A stretch of 64,000 nt of DNA from NCBI GenBank assembly GCA_016792805.1, contig JAEUHX010000047.1:62001-126000 (forward strand), written 5' to 3'. Origin of the DNA: Planctomycetota bacterium (lineage in GTDB: Bacteria > Planctomycetota > UBA1135 > JACQFD01). This document shows, in pieces, positions 1-9,393 of this stretch (within the stretch, counting starts at the first letter, position 1; each line of letters starts with the position of its first letter). Below the pieces are notes generated by a model that was given only the letters and a program-made list of their open reading frames with translations, was not told the DNA's origin and made no database searches. A program made the translations under genes and the position numbers.

Positions 1-322
1 CCTCACGGGGCCGCCGCTGCGCCTGCAGAACTTCCTCTATGTGGCCGACGTGGTCGAGGCCGTGGATCGCTGCCTCGACGTGGGCGCCAACGGGATCTTT
101 GCGCTGGGCGCGGCGCGCGAGACGACGCTGCGGGAGCTCGCCGACACGATCGTGAAGGTGACCGGCTCGCGCGCCGGCGTCGGCGTGAGCAAGCGCGACG
201 TGGCGAGCGCGCCGAGCGCGGTGCCGTTCCACATCGACTCGGCGCGCGCCCGCGAGCGCCTGGGGTGGGAGCCGCAATTCAGCCTGGAGCAGGGGCTGCG
301 CGAGATGCTGGCCGCGCAGTGA
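1..322 (+). CDS. NAD-dependent sugar epimerase/dehydratase, C-terminal part (partial)
   Basis: The frame is open from the left edge of the window to TGA at 320-322, so the N-terminal Rossmann half with the glycine motif is not visible. What remains has the YVADVVEAV segment that follows the active-site region in extended short-chain dehydrogenases. It also has the closing pattern RLGWEPQFSLEQGL typical of nucleotide-sugar epimerases such as GalE or RfbB relatives. It is followed by an ATP-grasp gene and a glycosyltransferase, which suggests the end of a surface-polysaccharide or LPS cluster. Substrate cannot be told from this fragment. Confidence 0.8.
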   Translation, partial: LTGPPLRLQNFLYVADVVEAVDRCLDVGANGIFALGAARETTLRELADTIVKVTGSRAGVGVSKRDVASAPSAVPFHIDSARARERLGWEPQFSLEQGLREMLAAQ

Positions 323-367
323 GCGCGCGGCATCGCGCCGCTTCCTTGCTACGCTCCGCGCCTCGTC

Positions 368-1342
368 ATGCCCAAGCTCCTCGTTACCGGCGTCGGCTCC
401 AACATCGGGCAGGGAATCCTCAAATCCCTGGCCGCGGCGGGGCTCGACGGCGACGTCGTCGGCACCGATGTGTTTCAATTCGCCGCGGGCTTCGCGTGGT
501 GTCAGGCCGCGTATCAAGTGCCCTTCGCGAACGCACCCGAGTACGCGCCGCGCTTAATCGACATTCTGCGGCGGCACGGCACGCAGCTCGTGCTGATCGG
601 CTCGGAGGCGGAAACGTGGGAGCTGAGCAAGCTCAAGGCGCGGCTCGAGCGCGAGACGAGCGCCAAAATTGTGGTCAACGGACCCGAGCTGATCGGACGC
701 ATGTCGGATAAGTGGGGAGTGGCGGAGCTTTTCCGTGAGGCCGGGCTCAATTATCCGAAGTCGATCATCGACATGGGCAAGCGCCGCGAGCTCGTGGCGC
801 AGCTCGGCTATCCGCTGATTCTGAAGCCGCGGCGCGGCTGGTCGGCGCGGGCGGTGCAGAAGATTGAGGACGACGAGTCGCTCGATTTCTATGCGAAGCA
901 CACGCCGGAGCCGATCCTGCAGGAGTATCTCGAGGGCGATGAATTCACCTGCGCCGTCGTGTTCGACCGCGACGGGAATTATTGTGATCACGTCGTGATG
1001 CGCCGCGATCTGCTGAGCGGTACGACGTTCCGCGCGGAGATCGTCGCGCGCCCCGACATCGACGAATATGTGGTGTCGTTTGCGCGCAAGCTGCGGGCGG
1101 TGGCGTCGATCAATTTGCAGCTTCGCGTGACGAAGCGCGGCCCCGTCTGCTTTGAGATCAATCCGCGCTTCTCGGGCACGACGGCGATGCGCATGAAGGC
1201 CGGGTTCAACGACGTGGCGGCCGTGGTGCGCAACTTCCTCGACGGCACGCCGATCGGGAAGCAGCCGGCGCAGCGAAAGCGAATCTTGAGGTTCTGGGAC
1301 GAAGTGGTGATCGAGCCCGACGATCCGCGGTTTCCCAAATAG
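368..1342 (+). CDS. ATP-grasp domain protein (carbamoyl-phosphate-synthase-like)
   Basis: 324 aa. The N-terminus is a Rossmann-like pre-ATP-grasp domain (LLVTGVGSNIGQGI, residues 3-17). The ATP-grasp fold follows, with the nucleotide-binding lysine segment YPLILKPRRGWSARAV near residue 155 and the metal-binding signature CFEINPRFSG near residue 263. Family members ligate a carboxylate to an amine or similar nucleophile through an acyl phosphate. Several occur in polysaccharide clusters, where they modify sugars or make unusual amides. It starts 45 bp after the epimerase, and its TAG shares one base with the GTG of the next gene, so it is translationally coupled. The substrate is unknown. Confidence 0.8.
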   Translation: MPKLLVTGVGSNIGQGILKSLAAAGLDGDVVGTDVFQFAAGFAWCQAAYQVPFANAPEYAPRLIDILRRHGTQLVLIGSEAETWELSKLKARLERETSAKIVVNGPELIGRMSDKWGVAELFREAGLNYPKSIIDMGKRRELVAQLGYPLILKPRRGWSARAVQKIEDDESLDFYAKHTPEPILQEYLEGDEFTCAVVFDRDGNYCDHVVMRRDLLSGTTFRAEIVARPDIDEYVVSFARKLRAVASINLQLRVTKRGPVCFEINPRFSGTTAMRMKAGFNDVAAVVRNFLDGTPIGKQPAQRKRILRFWDEVVIEPDDPRFPK

Positions 1343-2127
1343 TGGGCGACGCCGTGCCCCGCGTCACCGCCTGCGTTCTCACAAAAAACGAGGAGAAGCA
1401 TCTTCCGGCGTGCCTCGAGAGCCTGCGCTGGGCCGATGCGCTGCAGGTGCTCGATTCGGGGAGCACCGACCGCACGCTCGAGATCGCGCGGCGCTTTGGT
1501 GCACAAATCCTGCAGCGCCCGTGGACGGGGTTCTACGACCAGCGCGTGCATCAATTCGCGATGGTCGAGACCGAGTGGCTTTTCTGGCTCGACGCCGACG
1601 AGCGCTGCACGCCGCAGCTTGCGCAGGAGATTCGCGATCTGCTGAAGAGTGAGCCGGCGCGCGCGGGCTACACCGTGCCGCGGCTCACCTATTTTCTCGA
1701 TGCGCCCATTCGCCGCTGCGGGTGGTTTCCCGACCGCATGCCGCGGCTCTTCCGCAAGGATTCTTGGTCTTTCAATCGCCCCGGCATCCACGCGAAAATT
1801 GAGATCCGCGGCGGCAGCGGCGAGCTGCGCGGATTGATTGAGCATTATCCGTACGATTCGCTGGCTGTGTACTATCGGAAGATGGCCTCCTACGCCGTCG
1901 AAACGGCCGATTACAAATTCGCCCAAGGCAAACGCTGCAGCCTCGCGGGCGCTCTGGCCATCGGGCCCGCGCGCTTCCTCAAGACGTATCTCCTGCAGCG
2001 CGGCTTCCTCGACGGCCGCGCAGGGCTCGTGGTCTCCTGGCTCTCCGCCGTGAGCGACTCGATGAAGTACCTGGAACTCTACGACCGCACGCGGCGAGAG
2101 CGCGCAGCACGCCGCACCGCGCTATGA
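1342..2127 (+). CDS. Family 2 glycosyltransferase (WaaE/LPS-core type)
   Basis: 261 aa with a GTG start whose G is the last base of the preceding TAG. A GT-A fold is visible: ACVLTKNEEKHLPACLESL at the N-terminus binds the nucleotide sugar, then the DSGSTDRT motif, then WLDADERC as the metal-binding DxD-type motif near residue 82. The arrangement, with a conserved FYDQRVHQF stretch between the motifs, matches the WaaE/KdtX group of LPS inner-core beta-1,4-glucosyltransferases. No membrane segment is seen, so it is probably cytosolic or peripheral. It closes the three-gene polysaccharide cluster, and the island begins immediately downstream. Confidence 0.85.
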   Translation: MGDAVPRVTACVLTKNEEKHLPACLESLRWADALQVLDSGSTDRTLEIARRFGAQILQRPWTGFYDQRVHQFAMVETEWLFWLDADERCTPQLAQEIRDLLKSEPARAGYTVPRLTYFLDAPIRRCGWFPDRMPRLFRKDSWSFNRPGIHAKIEIRGGSGELRGLIEHYPYDSLAVYYRKMASYAVETADYKFAQGKRCSLAGALAIGPARFLKTYLLQRGFLDGRAGLVVSWLSAVSDSMKYLELYDRTRRERAARRTAL

Positions 2128-2131
2128 TCGC

Positions 2132-2141
2132 ACTAGGGTGT
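2132..2141. repeat. Left copy of 10-bp direct repeat flanking the conflict island
   Basis: TAGGGTGTCA lies between the glycosyltransferase stop and the TIR gene start. The same ten bases in the same orientation recur at 10900-10909, just outside the start of the last island gene. It could be a target duplication, an attachment core or a shared operator. It is short, so chance is not excluded. Confidence 0.35.
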
Positions 2142-2190
2142 CACGCCCCTTTTCGGGCCGAGAGACCCCATCCAAACCTCCATCGACACC

Positions 2191-4617
2191 ATGCCTCCGA
2201 CCCGAGTCTTCATCAGCTACGCCCGCGAGGATTTTGAGGAGTTTTTGGAGCCTCTCGTCGGCCGTCTCTCCACCTTGGAGCGCGAGGGAGAACTCGAGCT
2301 TTGGTACGACAAGCGGAACCTCCTCCCTTCGCAACGATGGGAGGAGGAGATCGACCAGAAGGTTGCTACGGCCGATGTCGGCCTGATCTTGGTGTCTCCG
2401 AGGACCTGGCAGTCGCCCGTCATCCGCGACCGAGAAGTGAGGCCGATACTCGCGCGCTACCAGGCCGGCAAGATGCTCGTGGCGTGCCTGTACGTTCGCT
2501 CCATTCCGGAGATCGACGACCCGGCCTTCGCCTTCGATACGCCGCAGGGGAAGCTCTTGCTCACCGCCTTCCAGGGGCTGAACGATCCGCGGGAGCCATT
2601 GGCGAACAGCAAGGACCGCGACGACGCCATCGGGAAGGCCGTCATGAAGCTCCTGCAGATTATCCGTGGGCCGCAAAGGGCCATGGCGTCTTCCCACAGA
2701 TCCGGTGCTTCGCCATCGGACACGCGCCCCGAGCTCGGCGTCCAGATTCTCCTCACGGGCGACCAGATGCAGCGTCACTGGATCGGTCCTTACAGAAACC
2801 CCATCGGGCAACCGGTCCAAGAACGCGTCACACCCGGGAGATTCTCAAGTGCCGATGGAGATGCGCTCTTCTCGCTGCTATTTGGCGATAGCCCCAATCC
2901 ACTGAATTCACTTCTCCAGTCGCTTCTTCCCAGCTCACCGAGCCCCACGCCGCTTCGCTCGCCGATGCGGGTTCGCCTGCTCACCAATGCTGCCGAGGTC
3001 GCTGCGCTTCCCTGGTCCACCCTGTCCTGGCAGGGAAGCTCACTTTTCTCGCTCGGTTGGACCGTCGAAGTGACCCCCATCGCGTCAAGCCCTGCCGGAT
3101 GGGCGCCAACCTTACAAAATATTCAGCTGCGTCTTCCATGTGCAGCCTTGGTGGTCGCTTCGGGCAGCGTTGCGGGTGCCCCCCATCACGCTCAGACGGT
3201 TACAGAGCTTCTTTCTCGCAGTTTCCAACATCGGACCGATGCGGTAACGCACGTGCGGATGTTTTCTCAGATTGCTGCTGCGGTGCGCAGCCTCCACCGG
3301 CCCCTTGTGTATCTCTTTGGCGAGGCTCGGGAGGTAGCTTCGGGCGGGGAAACCTCCATCACGCTGCTTCTCCGCGACGGCAGAGGCGGCATCGAAGCAA
3401 TCTCGCTGGAGTCGATCGAGGCCCTGTGGCGCGACAGGCCTCCGAAGGTGGTCATGCTGAACCTGACCGGTGTCTCGAAAATTGCACTTGCGGCAACCGC
3501 GTTGAGGCTTTCACAAATCGTTCCGTTGGTCCTGACACAGACCTTCGACGCAGCCGATCTCGGCACTTCCGACGGACATCGCGACCCCTGCGAGGCTGCA
3601 CGAGCGTGGTTTCAACAATTATGCTCCGAGGTGGCACAATTCGACCCGATATCGAGTTGGTTCCGGCGCGCCCTCGACCATTCCAACGCTTACTCCACAA
3701 TGGAGCGTTTCGACTGCGCGGGCGAGCCGATCGACGTTCCCGCAGAGGTTGCCGATCTGTATCTCGATCGAAAAGAGCAGCGCGGAATCATTCAGGAGGT
3801 GTACCGGCAGATCACACCAGCCGCCGGAATCCATGTGGCCTGCGTCGTTGGAGTTGGCACCCATGAGAACCACCCGGAGAGGCTCGGGGCGCAGCTCTTC
3901 GACACGCTGCGCGAAGTCAAAATGAATGAGTCTCCCTTCTACCAGCCCATCGACTTGGCGACCCTCGAGGGTCCGGTCGGAGTGGAAACGCTTCATCGCA
4001 CATTTCTGACCGCCCACGGCTGTGGCCCTGGCACGCGGCTCCAGCAGGTACTTCGAAAGCGGCGAAGCCAAGTGGCTGGGCAGACCTTCCATTTCTTCGA
4101 CTTCGGCGTGGTGTGCCGCGATCCTAACAATGAGGACGCCTCTCAGCGCCCCCATTGGACTCACAACGAATTCAAGGAGTGGCTACGCTTCTGCTCCGGC
4201 AAATTGGCCCGCGATTGCCCCCAGGACCATCGGATCATCTGCCTCCTGACCTTTGAGCGACCAGCGCAGGAGCACGAGCGTCTCGCCCGCGCGATTCCAA
4301 GCTTGCACGACAACCTGTCTGAGGATGAGCGGGATCGTATCCGAGTCGATGTGTTACCTTCGCTGGACCGCGTGAAGGAGAGCGACCTCGAAGTGTTCTT
4401 TCGAGGAGCCCGCAGCCTCTGCGAGCCCAAGCAAACCATGCCTCGTCGCGCCGCGAAAGCAATCTTCGCCCTGACGAAAGGCCACTTCGCGAAAACTGTG
4501 GAAATCGTCCATGAACTCGATCGAAAGGGCTGGTCTTCGCACGAGGTAGGAGAGCTCGAAGGGAGAGCAGCCCAGTGCCATCCACCAGCAGCCCCCACAG
4601 AGAGCGCCGAGTTCTAG
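2191..4617 (+). CDS. TIR domain / CHAT-like / inactive STAND-like signalling protein
   Basis: 808 aa, three parts. Residues 1-155 are a TIR domain: RVFISYAREDFEEFL at the start, LWYDKRNLLPSQRWEEEI carrying the likely NADase glutamate, and VGLILVSPRTW. Residues about 255-470 resemble the CHAT caspase-like fold (ALPWSTLSW, then LVYLFGEA and VMLNLTG where CHAT proteases have the catalytic His-Gly and Cys), so the protease residues appear lost. Residues about 530-808 look like a STAND NTPase with a degenerate P-loop (VVGVGTHENHPERLG) and a Walker-B-like strand (FHFFDFGVVC), as described for inactive-STAND modules of bacterial conflict systems. No membrane segment was seen. First gene of an operon, 1 bp before the MoxR gene. 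Domain calls beyond TIR are by eye. Confidence 0.75.
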   Translation: MPPTRVFISYAREDFEEFLEPLVGRLSTLEREGELELWYDKRNLLPSQRWEEEIDQKVATADVGLILVSPRTWQSPVIRDREVRPILARYQAGKMLVACLYVRSIPEIDDPAFAFDTPQGKLLLTAFQGLNDPREPLANSKDRDDAIGKAVMKLLQIIRGPQRAMASSHRSGASPSDTRPELGVQILLTGDQMQRHWIGPYRNPIGQPVQERVTPGRFSSADGDALFSLLFGDSPNPLNSLLQSLLPSSPSPTPLRSPMRVRLLTNAAEVAALPWSTLSWQGSSLFSLGWTVEVTPIASSPAGWAPTLQNIQLRLPCAALVVASGSVAGAPHHAQTVTELLSRSFQHRTDAVTHVRMFSQIAAAVRSLHRPLVYLFGEAREVASGGETSITLLLRDGRGGIEAISLESIEALWRDRPPKVVMLNLTGVSKIALAATALRLSQIVPLVLTQTFDAADLGTSDGHRDPCEAARAWFQQLCSEVAQFDPISSWFRRALDHSNAYSTMERFDCAGEPIDVPAEVADLYLDRKEQRGIIQEVYRQITPAAGIHVACVVGVGTHENHPERLGAQLFDTLREVKMNESPFYQPIDLATLEGPVGVETLHRTFLTAHGCGPGTRLQQVLRKRRSQVAGQTFHFFDFGVVCRDPNNEDASQRPHWTHNEFKEWLRFCSGKLARDCPQDHRIICLLTFERPAQEHERLARAIPSLHDNLSEDERDRIRVDVLPSLDRVKESDLEVFFRGARSLCEPKQTMPRRAAKAIFALTKGHFAKTVEIVHELDRKGWSSHEVGELEGRAAQCHPPAAPTESAEF

Positions 4618-4618
4618 T

Positions 4619-5557
4619 ATGGAATCTCCCTTTGAAATTGTGAGAGCAGCCACGGACGAAGCGCCGCAGCAAGAGGCCCGCAGCCGGCTTGGGGCTCGCA
4701 AACTCCCCCCTTCCCTCGCAAACCTCGACGCCTCCGCCCCCGCCTACCAGCTCGATGAGGAGCTGCGCGCCGTGCTCAACGCTGCGCTGGTCGTCGGAGC
4801 GCCACTCCTTCTCACGGGTGAGCCTGGCACTGGGAAGACACAAGTTGCTTTCTATCTAAAGTGGTATTTCAACGCGCCACTCGAGACTTTTTATGTAAAA
4901 TCCACTTCGACAGTTCGGGATCTTCTCTACGATTTCGATGCTGTGGCCTACCTCCGCTCTGCAAACGACCCTGCCCCAAACGCCAAGAAAGAGCGGAAGG
5001 ACTTCATGAATCCGGGTCCTCTTTGGAAGGCCTATTCTCGGTCGAGGAACGACAAGGAGGTCTCCGTGGTGCTCATCGACGAGATCGACAAAGCGCCGCG
5101 CGACTTTCCCAACGATCTACTCCTCGAGCTCGATAAGCACCAGATCCAGAATCCTTTCGAGCCGGGGCAAACGATTTCAGCCGATCCCGACCGAAGACCC
5201 ATCATTATTGTCACCAGTAATGCGGAGCGACGGCTCCCCGATGCGTTTCTGCGGAGATGCATTTCCCATCGCTTGGAACTTTCCAAGACCGTCGTCCGCA
5301 AGGCGGTGGAGGCGCGATGGAAATCCGATTTTCCGCGTCTCACCGAGGAGATGCTCAAGAAAGCGATCGAGCAGTTCTTTCGCCTAAGAGAGCTGCCGCT
5401 CGAGAAAAAACCCTCGACTGCTGAGCTTCTTGTGTGGCTTGCCATTCTGAGTGCCAAGGGCTTGGAGGAGCGATCCCTGGATGTGTCGCTCTCCGATCTG
5501 CCCGCCATCTGGTCGCTCATCAAGCTCCCCGAGGATCGCGAGCGGCTGCCCCGGTGA
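4619..5557 (+). CDS. MoxR-type AAA+ ATPase
   Basis: 312 aa. Walker A GEPGTGKT at residues 66-73, Walker B VVLIDEIDKA near 150, sensor-1 TSNAE near 198 and arginine-finger region DAFLRRC near 205-211 are all intact. It should therefore be an active hexameric ATPase. MoxR ATPases act as remodelling chaperones, usually with a vWA-domain partner. Here the partner is presumably the product of the next gene, which has a CoxE-like N-terminus and a degenerate vWA domain. It starts 1 bp after the TIR gene stop and ends 3 bp before the next start, so the three genes are almost certainly one transcript. Confidence 0.9.
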   Translation: MESPFEIVRAATDEAPQQEARSRLGARKLPPSLANLDASAPAYQLDEELRAVLNAALVVGAPLLLTGEPGTGKTQVAFYLKWYFNAPLETFYVKSTSTVRDLLYDFDAVAYLRSANDPAPNAKKERKDFMNPGPLWKAYSRSRNDKEVSVVLIDEIDKAPRDFPNDLLLELDKHQIQNPFEPGQTISADPDRRPIIIVTSNAERRLPDAFLRRCISHRLELSKTVVRKAVEARWKSDFPRLTEEMLKKAIEQFFRLRELPLEKKPSTAELLVWLAILSAKGLEERSLDVSLSDLPAIWSLIKLPEDRERLPR

Positions 5558-5560
5558 GCC

Positions 5561-8500
5561 ATGGGTGCGGAGCCGGTCGGAATCGTCGGGCTTGAGTCGT
5601 TCTTACAGGAGCTTCGCAATGATGGCATTCCCGTTGGGATGCGCGAAGTCGAGTGGCTTCAAGCCGTCTTCGACGCACAGCCGGCACTCACCGATGAGCA
5701 GCTTCGGGCTGTTCTGCGGTCGATTCTCATCCGCCAGGAGAGGCATCGGGCCTCCTTCGACCAGCGCTTCGATCAGTGGATTGCCAAGAATGACAACTTA
5801 TTCACGGACCATGCTCTTATCAATTCGCCGACGACGACCCCGAGCAACGATCCGTCCGGCTCTGCAGCCCCGCCGCAGCGAGATCCTCCCGACAGCTCCC
5901 GGCCTCCGCTTCGCACCCATCGCCGACGCCTTGCGCTTTGGCTCATCGCGTCAGCCCTTGCGCTCAGCAGTGCGTTAAGCGTCGGGGCGTATCTGTGGAT
6001 TCGCCCCACTCCGAAGCCGCTGCCGCCGACACCTCCCGCCGAGAGCAAGCCGATGGGCGAATCGCCGCCCTCGAGCCTGCCATCCCATCTCCTCGATTAC
6101 CCCGCCGATCCCATCGCGGAGTACGAAACGTGGGTTCCCGACTCCGTCACCGTCGGCACGGCGTCCACCACCAATCCCGCATCCATCTTTTTGTGGCTCC
6201 TCGCAGCAGCAGCCACGCTTGCCGCGTGGACCCTCCATCGGCGGCGAACCGAAGCGCCTAAAGTGGTTCCGAGCGATATCCAGCCGGCGCCGGGGATGCC
6301 CTGGCAGCTCTACGATCCACTCCTACGATCCGGTTCTCCGCTCCTGGATTCGAAAGAGGCTCGGGCAGTCGTTTGGGGTGTCGAGCGATTCGAGTCGGAG
6401 GACGTCACTTGCGAGCTCGATCTCGATCGAACTGTGGCGCTCACCGCCGCCGCGGCAGGCGCCTGGACCCCTTGCTACCGGCGCGCCGTCTACGAGCGGG
6501 AGGTCTGGATCTGGGAAGACGAACTTCACACTTCCCCCAATAAAGAACGCCTTGCCACAGAAATTCGCACCCGGCTCGAGCGATCGGGTCTGAGTGTCCG
6601 GCAAGGCACCTTCGGCGGTAGCCCTGCCGAGGTGGTTTGGGAATCGGGCGAGCGCTTCGATGTCCTCGCGGCCGACTCTGCCGCTCAGAGCGCGATCGTA
6701 CTCATCCTGACCGACGGCGTCGGCCTGGAACACGCCGAGATCTCTGGAGCCACAAATGCACGGACCCTTGCGATGCTCTCGCTTTTTCAGCAGTGGCCGC
6801 GGCTCAGCTTTGTGAATATGGCAAGGCCGACACGGGGGCTTGAGCGATTTACGCGCCGCCACAGGCTTCCCTGCATCGAGCCGGAAGGAATTGCCGCATT
6901 CATCGGCGCCTCGTCGTCTCGCAGAGATGCGCACCGGACTCGGGCGCGCCTCGAGGGCGCCCTGAGGGAGTGGGCCGCAGCGCTCGCCATCGGTCCCGTC
7001 ACCTTCGACGAGCAGGATGCAATCGAAGTGCGGGCGAGCCTCGATCTCGGAGCACCTGCCCTCGCCGTGAGCTCGCTCGTCTCCTTTGCAGAGCGCTCGG
7101 GCCAACGATACCGATGGTCCAAGGTCCTACGCCTAGAGTTACAACAATGGCTCATCGATTGCGAGCGTGAGCATGCTCCCGATTCGCTACTAGCGCGAGC
7201 CGCGGATTATTGGGTGCGTCGACTTGAGATCGATGGGAGGCGCCGCATTCATGGCGAGACTCTGCTGGAGCCCTATCGGGATACCCAGGCAGACAGGGAT
7301 CGGCGTATGGAGGTGGGTCTCTTGCATCTCTATACACATCCGGCCCTCGCAGCCGAGCAGCTTTGGCATCTGGCTTCGGAAGGCCATGGATCCGCTATTC
7401 GACGGCGGCTTGAGCTCATGCGTCCTGCAACGCCCGCCGCGGAGCGCCGACTGGGAAAGGGCCTGCTCTATCTGCCCTGGACCTTGAACACAGTTCCGCT
7501 CGAAGTGCAATTAGACTTGTTACAAATGGGATTTGGCGAAGGAGACCTGAGCCTCCAGAAGGATCCACGTGCGCGCGCACGCCGGCACATGTCGGTCGGC
7601 GTTGCGATGGGAGTTGCGGCCGCTTCCGCGACGATTGCCTTCCTGATGCCTTCCGCGCCTGTTTCGGATCCCAAGTTCATTACAGATCCCCCAGCTCCGC
7701 AGGTCACTCAATCGATCCTCGCGATCGAGCCGGCGCCTCCAGCTCGATCCAGCGGAGCAGGATATATTGCGATCTTCGGACCGCCGAGCTCGTGGCAGCG
7801 AGAAGTGCTCCAGCGCGGCAGCACGGCGATTTCTGTGAAATGGAAGCGCGGAAATCGGCCTTCGACGGAAATTATTGATCCACGCAACGGAAGCGTGATC
7901 TTCTCCTGCGGAACCAGCAGCCGCGATGATCGGCCCCGAGAAGCCGGCTCGCCAGCGCGTGTAGTGGGCGCCATCTCAGCGCAAGTAACCGATCCGATGG
8001 CGCGCCGCATCGCCATGGCCCTGCTCGACTCGGGCACTTGCGATCGGGTCCTCGTCGGCCCGACTTTCGGCGAACGAGAGCTGCAAGATTTGTTTCAAGT
8101 AGAATTCCAGGGAGAGCGAACTCAGCCGGCGCTTTCGATCCAGTTCCTCGGCATCGAAATGGAACGGTCCACGCAAGAATCCGCCGACAAACTCGAAAGG
8201 ATTCTTCGAAGTCCTCAAATATCCGGACTTTTTGAGGACTTCGACGTTCTGCTATGCAGGGAATCGTACGAACCGCTCTTCGAGATGCTCCTCTCGGTGA
8301 GCGCGCCCACGCCCCTGGGGGAACTCTGGAGTCCCGGTCCCAACCAAGCCGTCTCCGCTCTGAGCGGCTCACGGAAGATCGTGATCCGCGGACTCCCAGG
8401 CTCCTCGCAGCTGCCGGAGATGGTTGCGATTCCGGGGGGCAACTTCCTCATGGGAATTCCCGAGGACGAGAAGGATCGCTCCAACGACGAGGGGCCACAG

Positions 8501-9172
8501 CACGAAGTTTCCATTCGGCCGTTCTTCCAAGCCCGTACGGAAGTCACTCGCGGCCAATGGCGGCGGCTTGGTCTCCCGGAGCCGAGTGCATGGAAGAGTA
8601 AGAATTCGGGCGGTTCCGATGACCTGCTCCCGGCCAACTATGTGAGCTGGGACGAGGCAAGGAAATTCTGTAATCTCCTTTCGAAGCGAGAGAATCTGCA
8701 GCCTTACTATGAGGAGATGCCCGACGGAACAGCCGGAGAGATCCGCGGCGGAGTCGGCTATCGGCTTCCCACAGAAGCGGAGTGGGAGTACGCATGTCGA
8801 GCAGGCAAGCAGACTCGATATTGGTCAGGAGACTCCGAGGACGATCTCGCGCGAGTGGGCTGGTACGACAAGAACTCGGGTGATCGTGTCCACGAAGTCG
8901 GGACGCGGACCGACGATAGCAAGCATCCCTTCGGCTTGCGTGACATGCATGGAAACGTGCTGGAATGGTGCGAGGACCGATGGCATGGCAGTTACCAGGG
9001 CGCACCGACGAATGGTACGGCGTGGCTCGATGGCGCCTCCGGGGCCCGCGTGATCCGTGGCGGCTCCTTCAGGCTCACCGCGGGGTACGCGCGCTCGGCG
9101 TACCGGATCAGCTGGACCGCGTCGGACCGCGTCGACTTCGTCGGATTCCGCCCCGCCAGATCTGGCTCATAA
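5561..9172 (+). CDS. Membrane-anchored vWA-like / FGE-fold protein with DGR-type variable C-terminus
   Basis: 1203 aa. Residues 1-75 resemble the helical N-terminus of CoxE-type vWA proteins (GIPVGMREVEWLQAV). Hydrophobic segments at about 123-147, 206-226 and 676-697 suggest membrane anchoring. Residues about 280-460 look like a degenerate vWA domain (ILTDGVGLEHAEI) without a clear DxSxS. Residues 700-950 are not recognised. Residues 950-1203 form a formylglycine-generating-enzyme/C-type-lectin fold: MVAIPGGNFLMG, LPTEAEWEYACRAG, DMHGNVLEWCEDRW, RVIRGGSF and a closing VGFRPARSGS. The paired active-site cysteines of true FGE are absent, so a binding role is more likely than catalysis. The last 130 bp match the variable-repeat pattern seen in the convergent gene at 9727-10893. 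Confidence 0.8.
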   Translation: MGAEPVGIVGLESFLQELRNDGIPVGMREVEWLQAVFDAQPALTDEQLRAVLRSILIRQERHRASFDQRFDQWIAKNDNLFTDHALINSPTTTPSNDPSGSAAPPQRDPPDSSRPPLRTHRRRLALWLIASALALSSALSVGAYLWIRPTPKPLPPTPPAESKPMGESPPSSLPSHLLDYPADPIAEYETWVPDSVTVGTASTTNPASIFLWLLAAAATLAAWTLHRRRTEAPKVVPSDIQPAPGMPWQLYDPLLRSGSPLLDSKEARAVVWGVERFESEDVTCELDLDRTVALTAAAAGAWTPCYRRAVYEREVWIWEDELHTSPNKERLATEIRTRLERSGLSVRQGTFGGSPAEVVWESGERFDVLAADSAAQSAIVLILTDGVGLEHAEISGATNARTLAMLSLFQQWPRLSFVNMARPTRGLERFTRRHRLPCIEPEGIAAFIGASSSRRDAHRTRARLEGALREWAAALAIGPVTFDEQDAIEVRASLDLGAPALAVSSLVSFAERSGQRYRWSKVLRLELQQWLIDCEREHAPDSLLARAADYWVRRLEIDGRRRIHGETLLEPYRDTQADRDRRMEVGLLHLYTHPALAAEQLWHLASEGHGSAIRRRLELMRPATPAAERRLGKGLLYLPWTLNTVPLEVQLDLLQMGFGEGDLSLQKDPRARARRHMSVGVAMGVAAASATIAFLMPSAPVSDPKFITDPPAPQVTQSILAIEPAPPARSSGAGYIAIFGPPSSWQREVLQRGSTAISVKWKRGNRPSTEIIDPRNGSVIFSCGTSSRDDRPREAGSPARVVGAISAQVTDPMARRIAMALLDSGTCDRVLVGPTFGERELQDLFQVEFQGERTQPALSIQFLGIEMERSTQESADKLERILRSPQISGLFEDFDVLLCRESYEPLFEMLLSVSAPTPLGELWSPGPNQAVSALSGSRKIVIRGLPGSSQLPEMVAIPGGNFLMGIPEDEKDRSNDEGPQHEVSIRPFFQARTEVTRGQWRRLGLPEPSAWKSKNSGGSDDLLPANYVSWDEARKFCNLLSKRENLQPYYEEMPDGTAGEIRGGVGYRLPTEAEWEYACRAGKQTRYWSGDSEDDLARVGWYDKNSGDRVHEVGTRTDDSKHPFGLRDMHGNVLEWCEDRWHGSYQGAPTNGTAWLDGASGARVIRGGSFRLTAGYARSAYRISWTASDRVDFVGFRPARSGS

Positions 9173-9176
9173 CCAC
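9047..9176 (+). repeat. Putative DGR variable repeat VR1
   Basis: This is the 3' end of the 1203-aa gene. It aligns without gaps to the reverse complement of 9723-9852 for 130 bp, then both sequences diverge after TAACCAC. Twelve codons differ between the copies, and every amino-acid change is at codon position 1 or 2, with the third base (C or G) kept. The only two third-base differences are A versus C (GGA/GGC and TCA/TCC). The 36 codons just upstream show many third-base differences. The GC-rich invariant end would serve as the initiation-of-mutagenic-homology segment. Confidence 0.7.
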
Positions 9177-9211
9177 TCCGCCCCTTCACCTCCTCACTCC
9201 TTCCCCAGGTG

Positions 9212-9248
9212 CTCCGCGAGCGCCCAGCGAAGCGAGGGCGCCGCGGAG
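9212..9248. terminator. GC-rich hairpin after the conflict operon
   Basis: Left arm 9212-9225 and right arm 9236-9248 pair over 13 bp with one bulged A and a 10-nt loop. It lies 40 bp after the stop of the 1203-aa gene. No T-run follows. It may terminate the operon, or be the hairpin often found just downstream of DGR variable repeats. Confidence 0.45.
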
Positions 9249-9393
9249 AGAGCTTGAACCCTAGGTGGCCTTTGGAAGCCCCCTCGACGCGCGGGGCACG
9301 TAGGTGTAAGGTCTCGAAAAAGTAGTGGTCGGCAGGTCGGCGGGCGGTGCATGGGGCGGAGAGGTGGTTGAATCCACATCCACGTCGTACACC

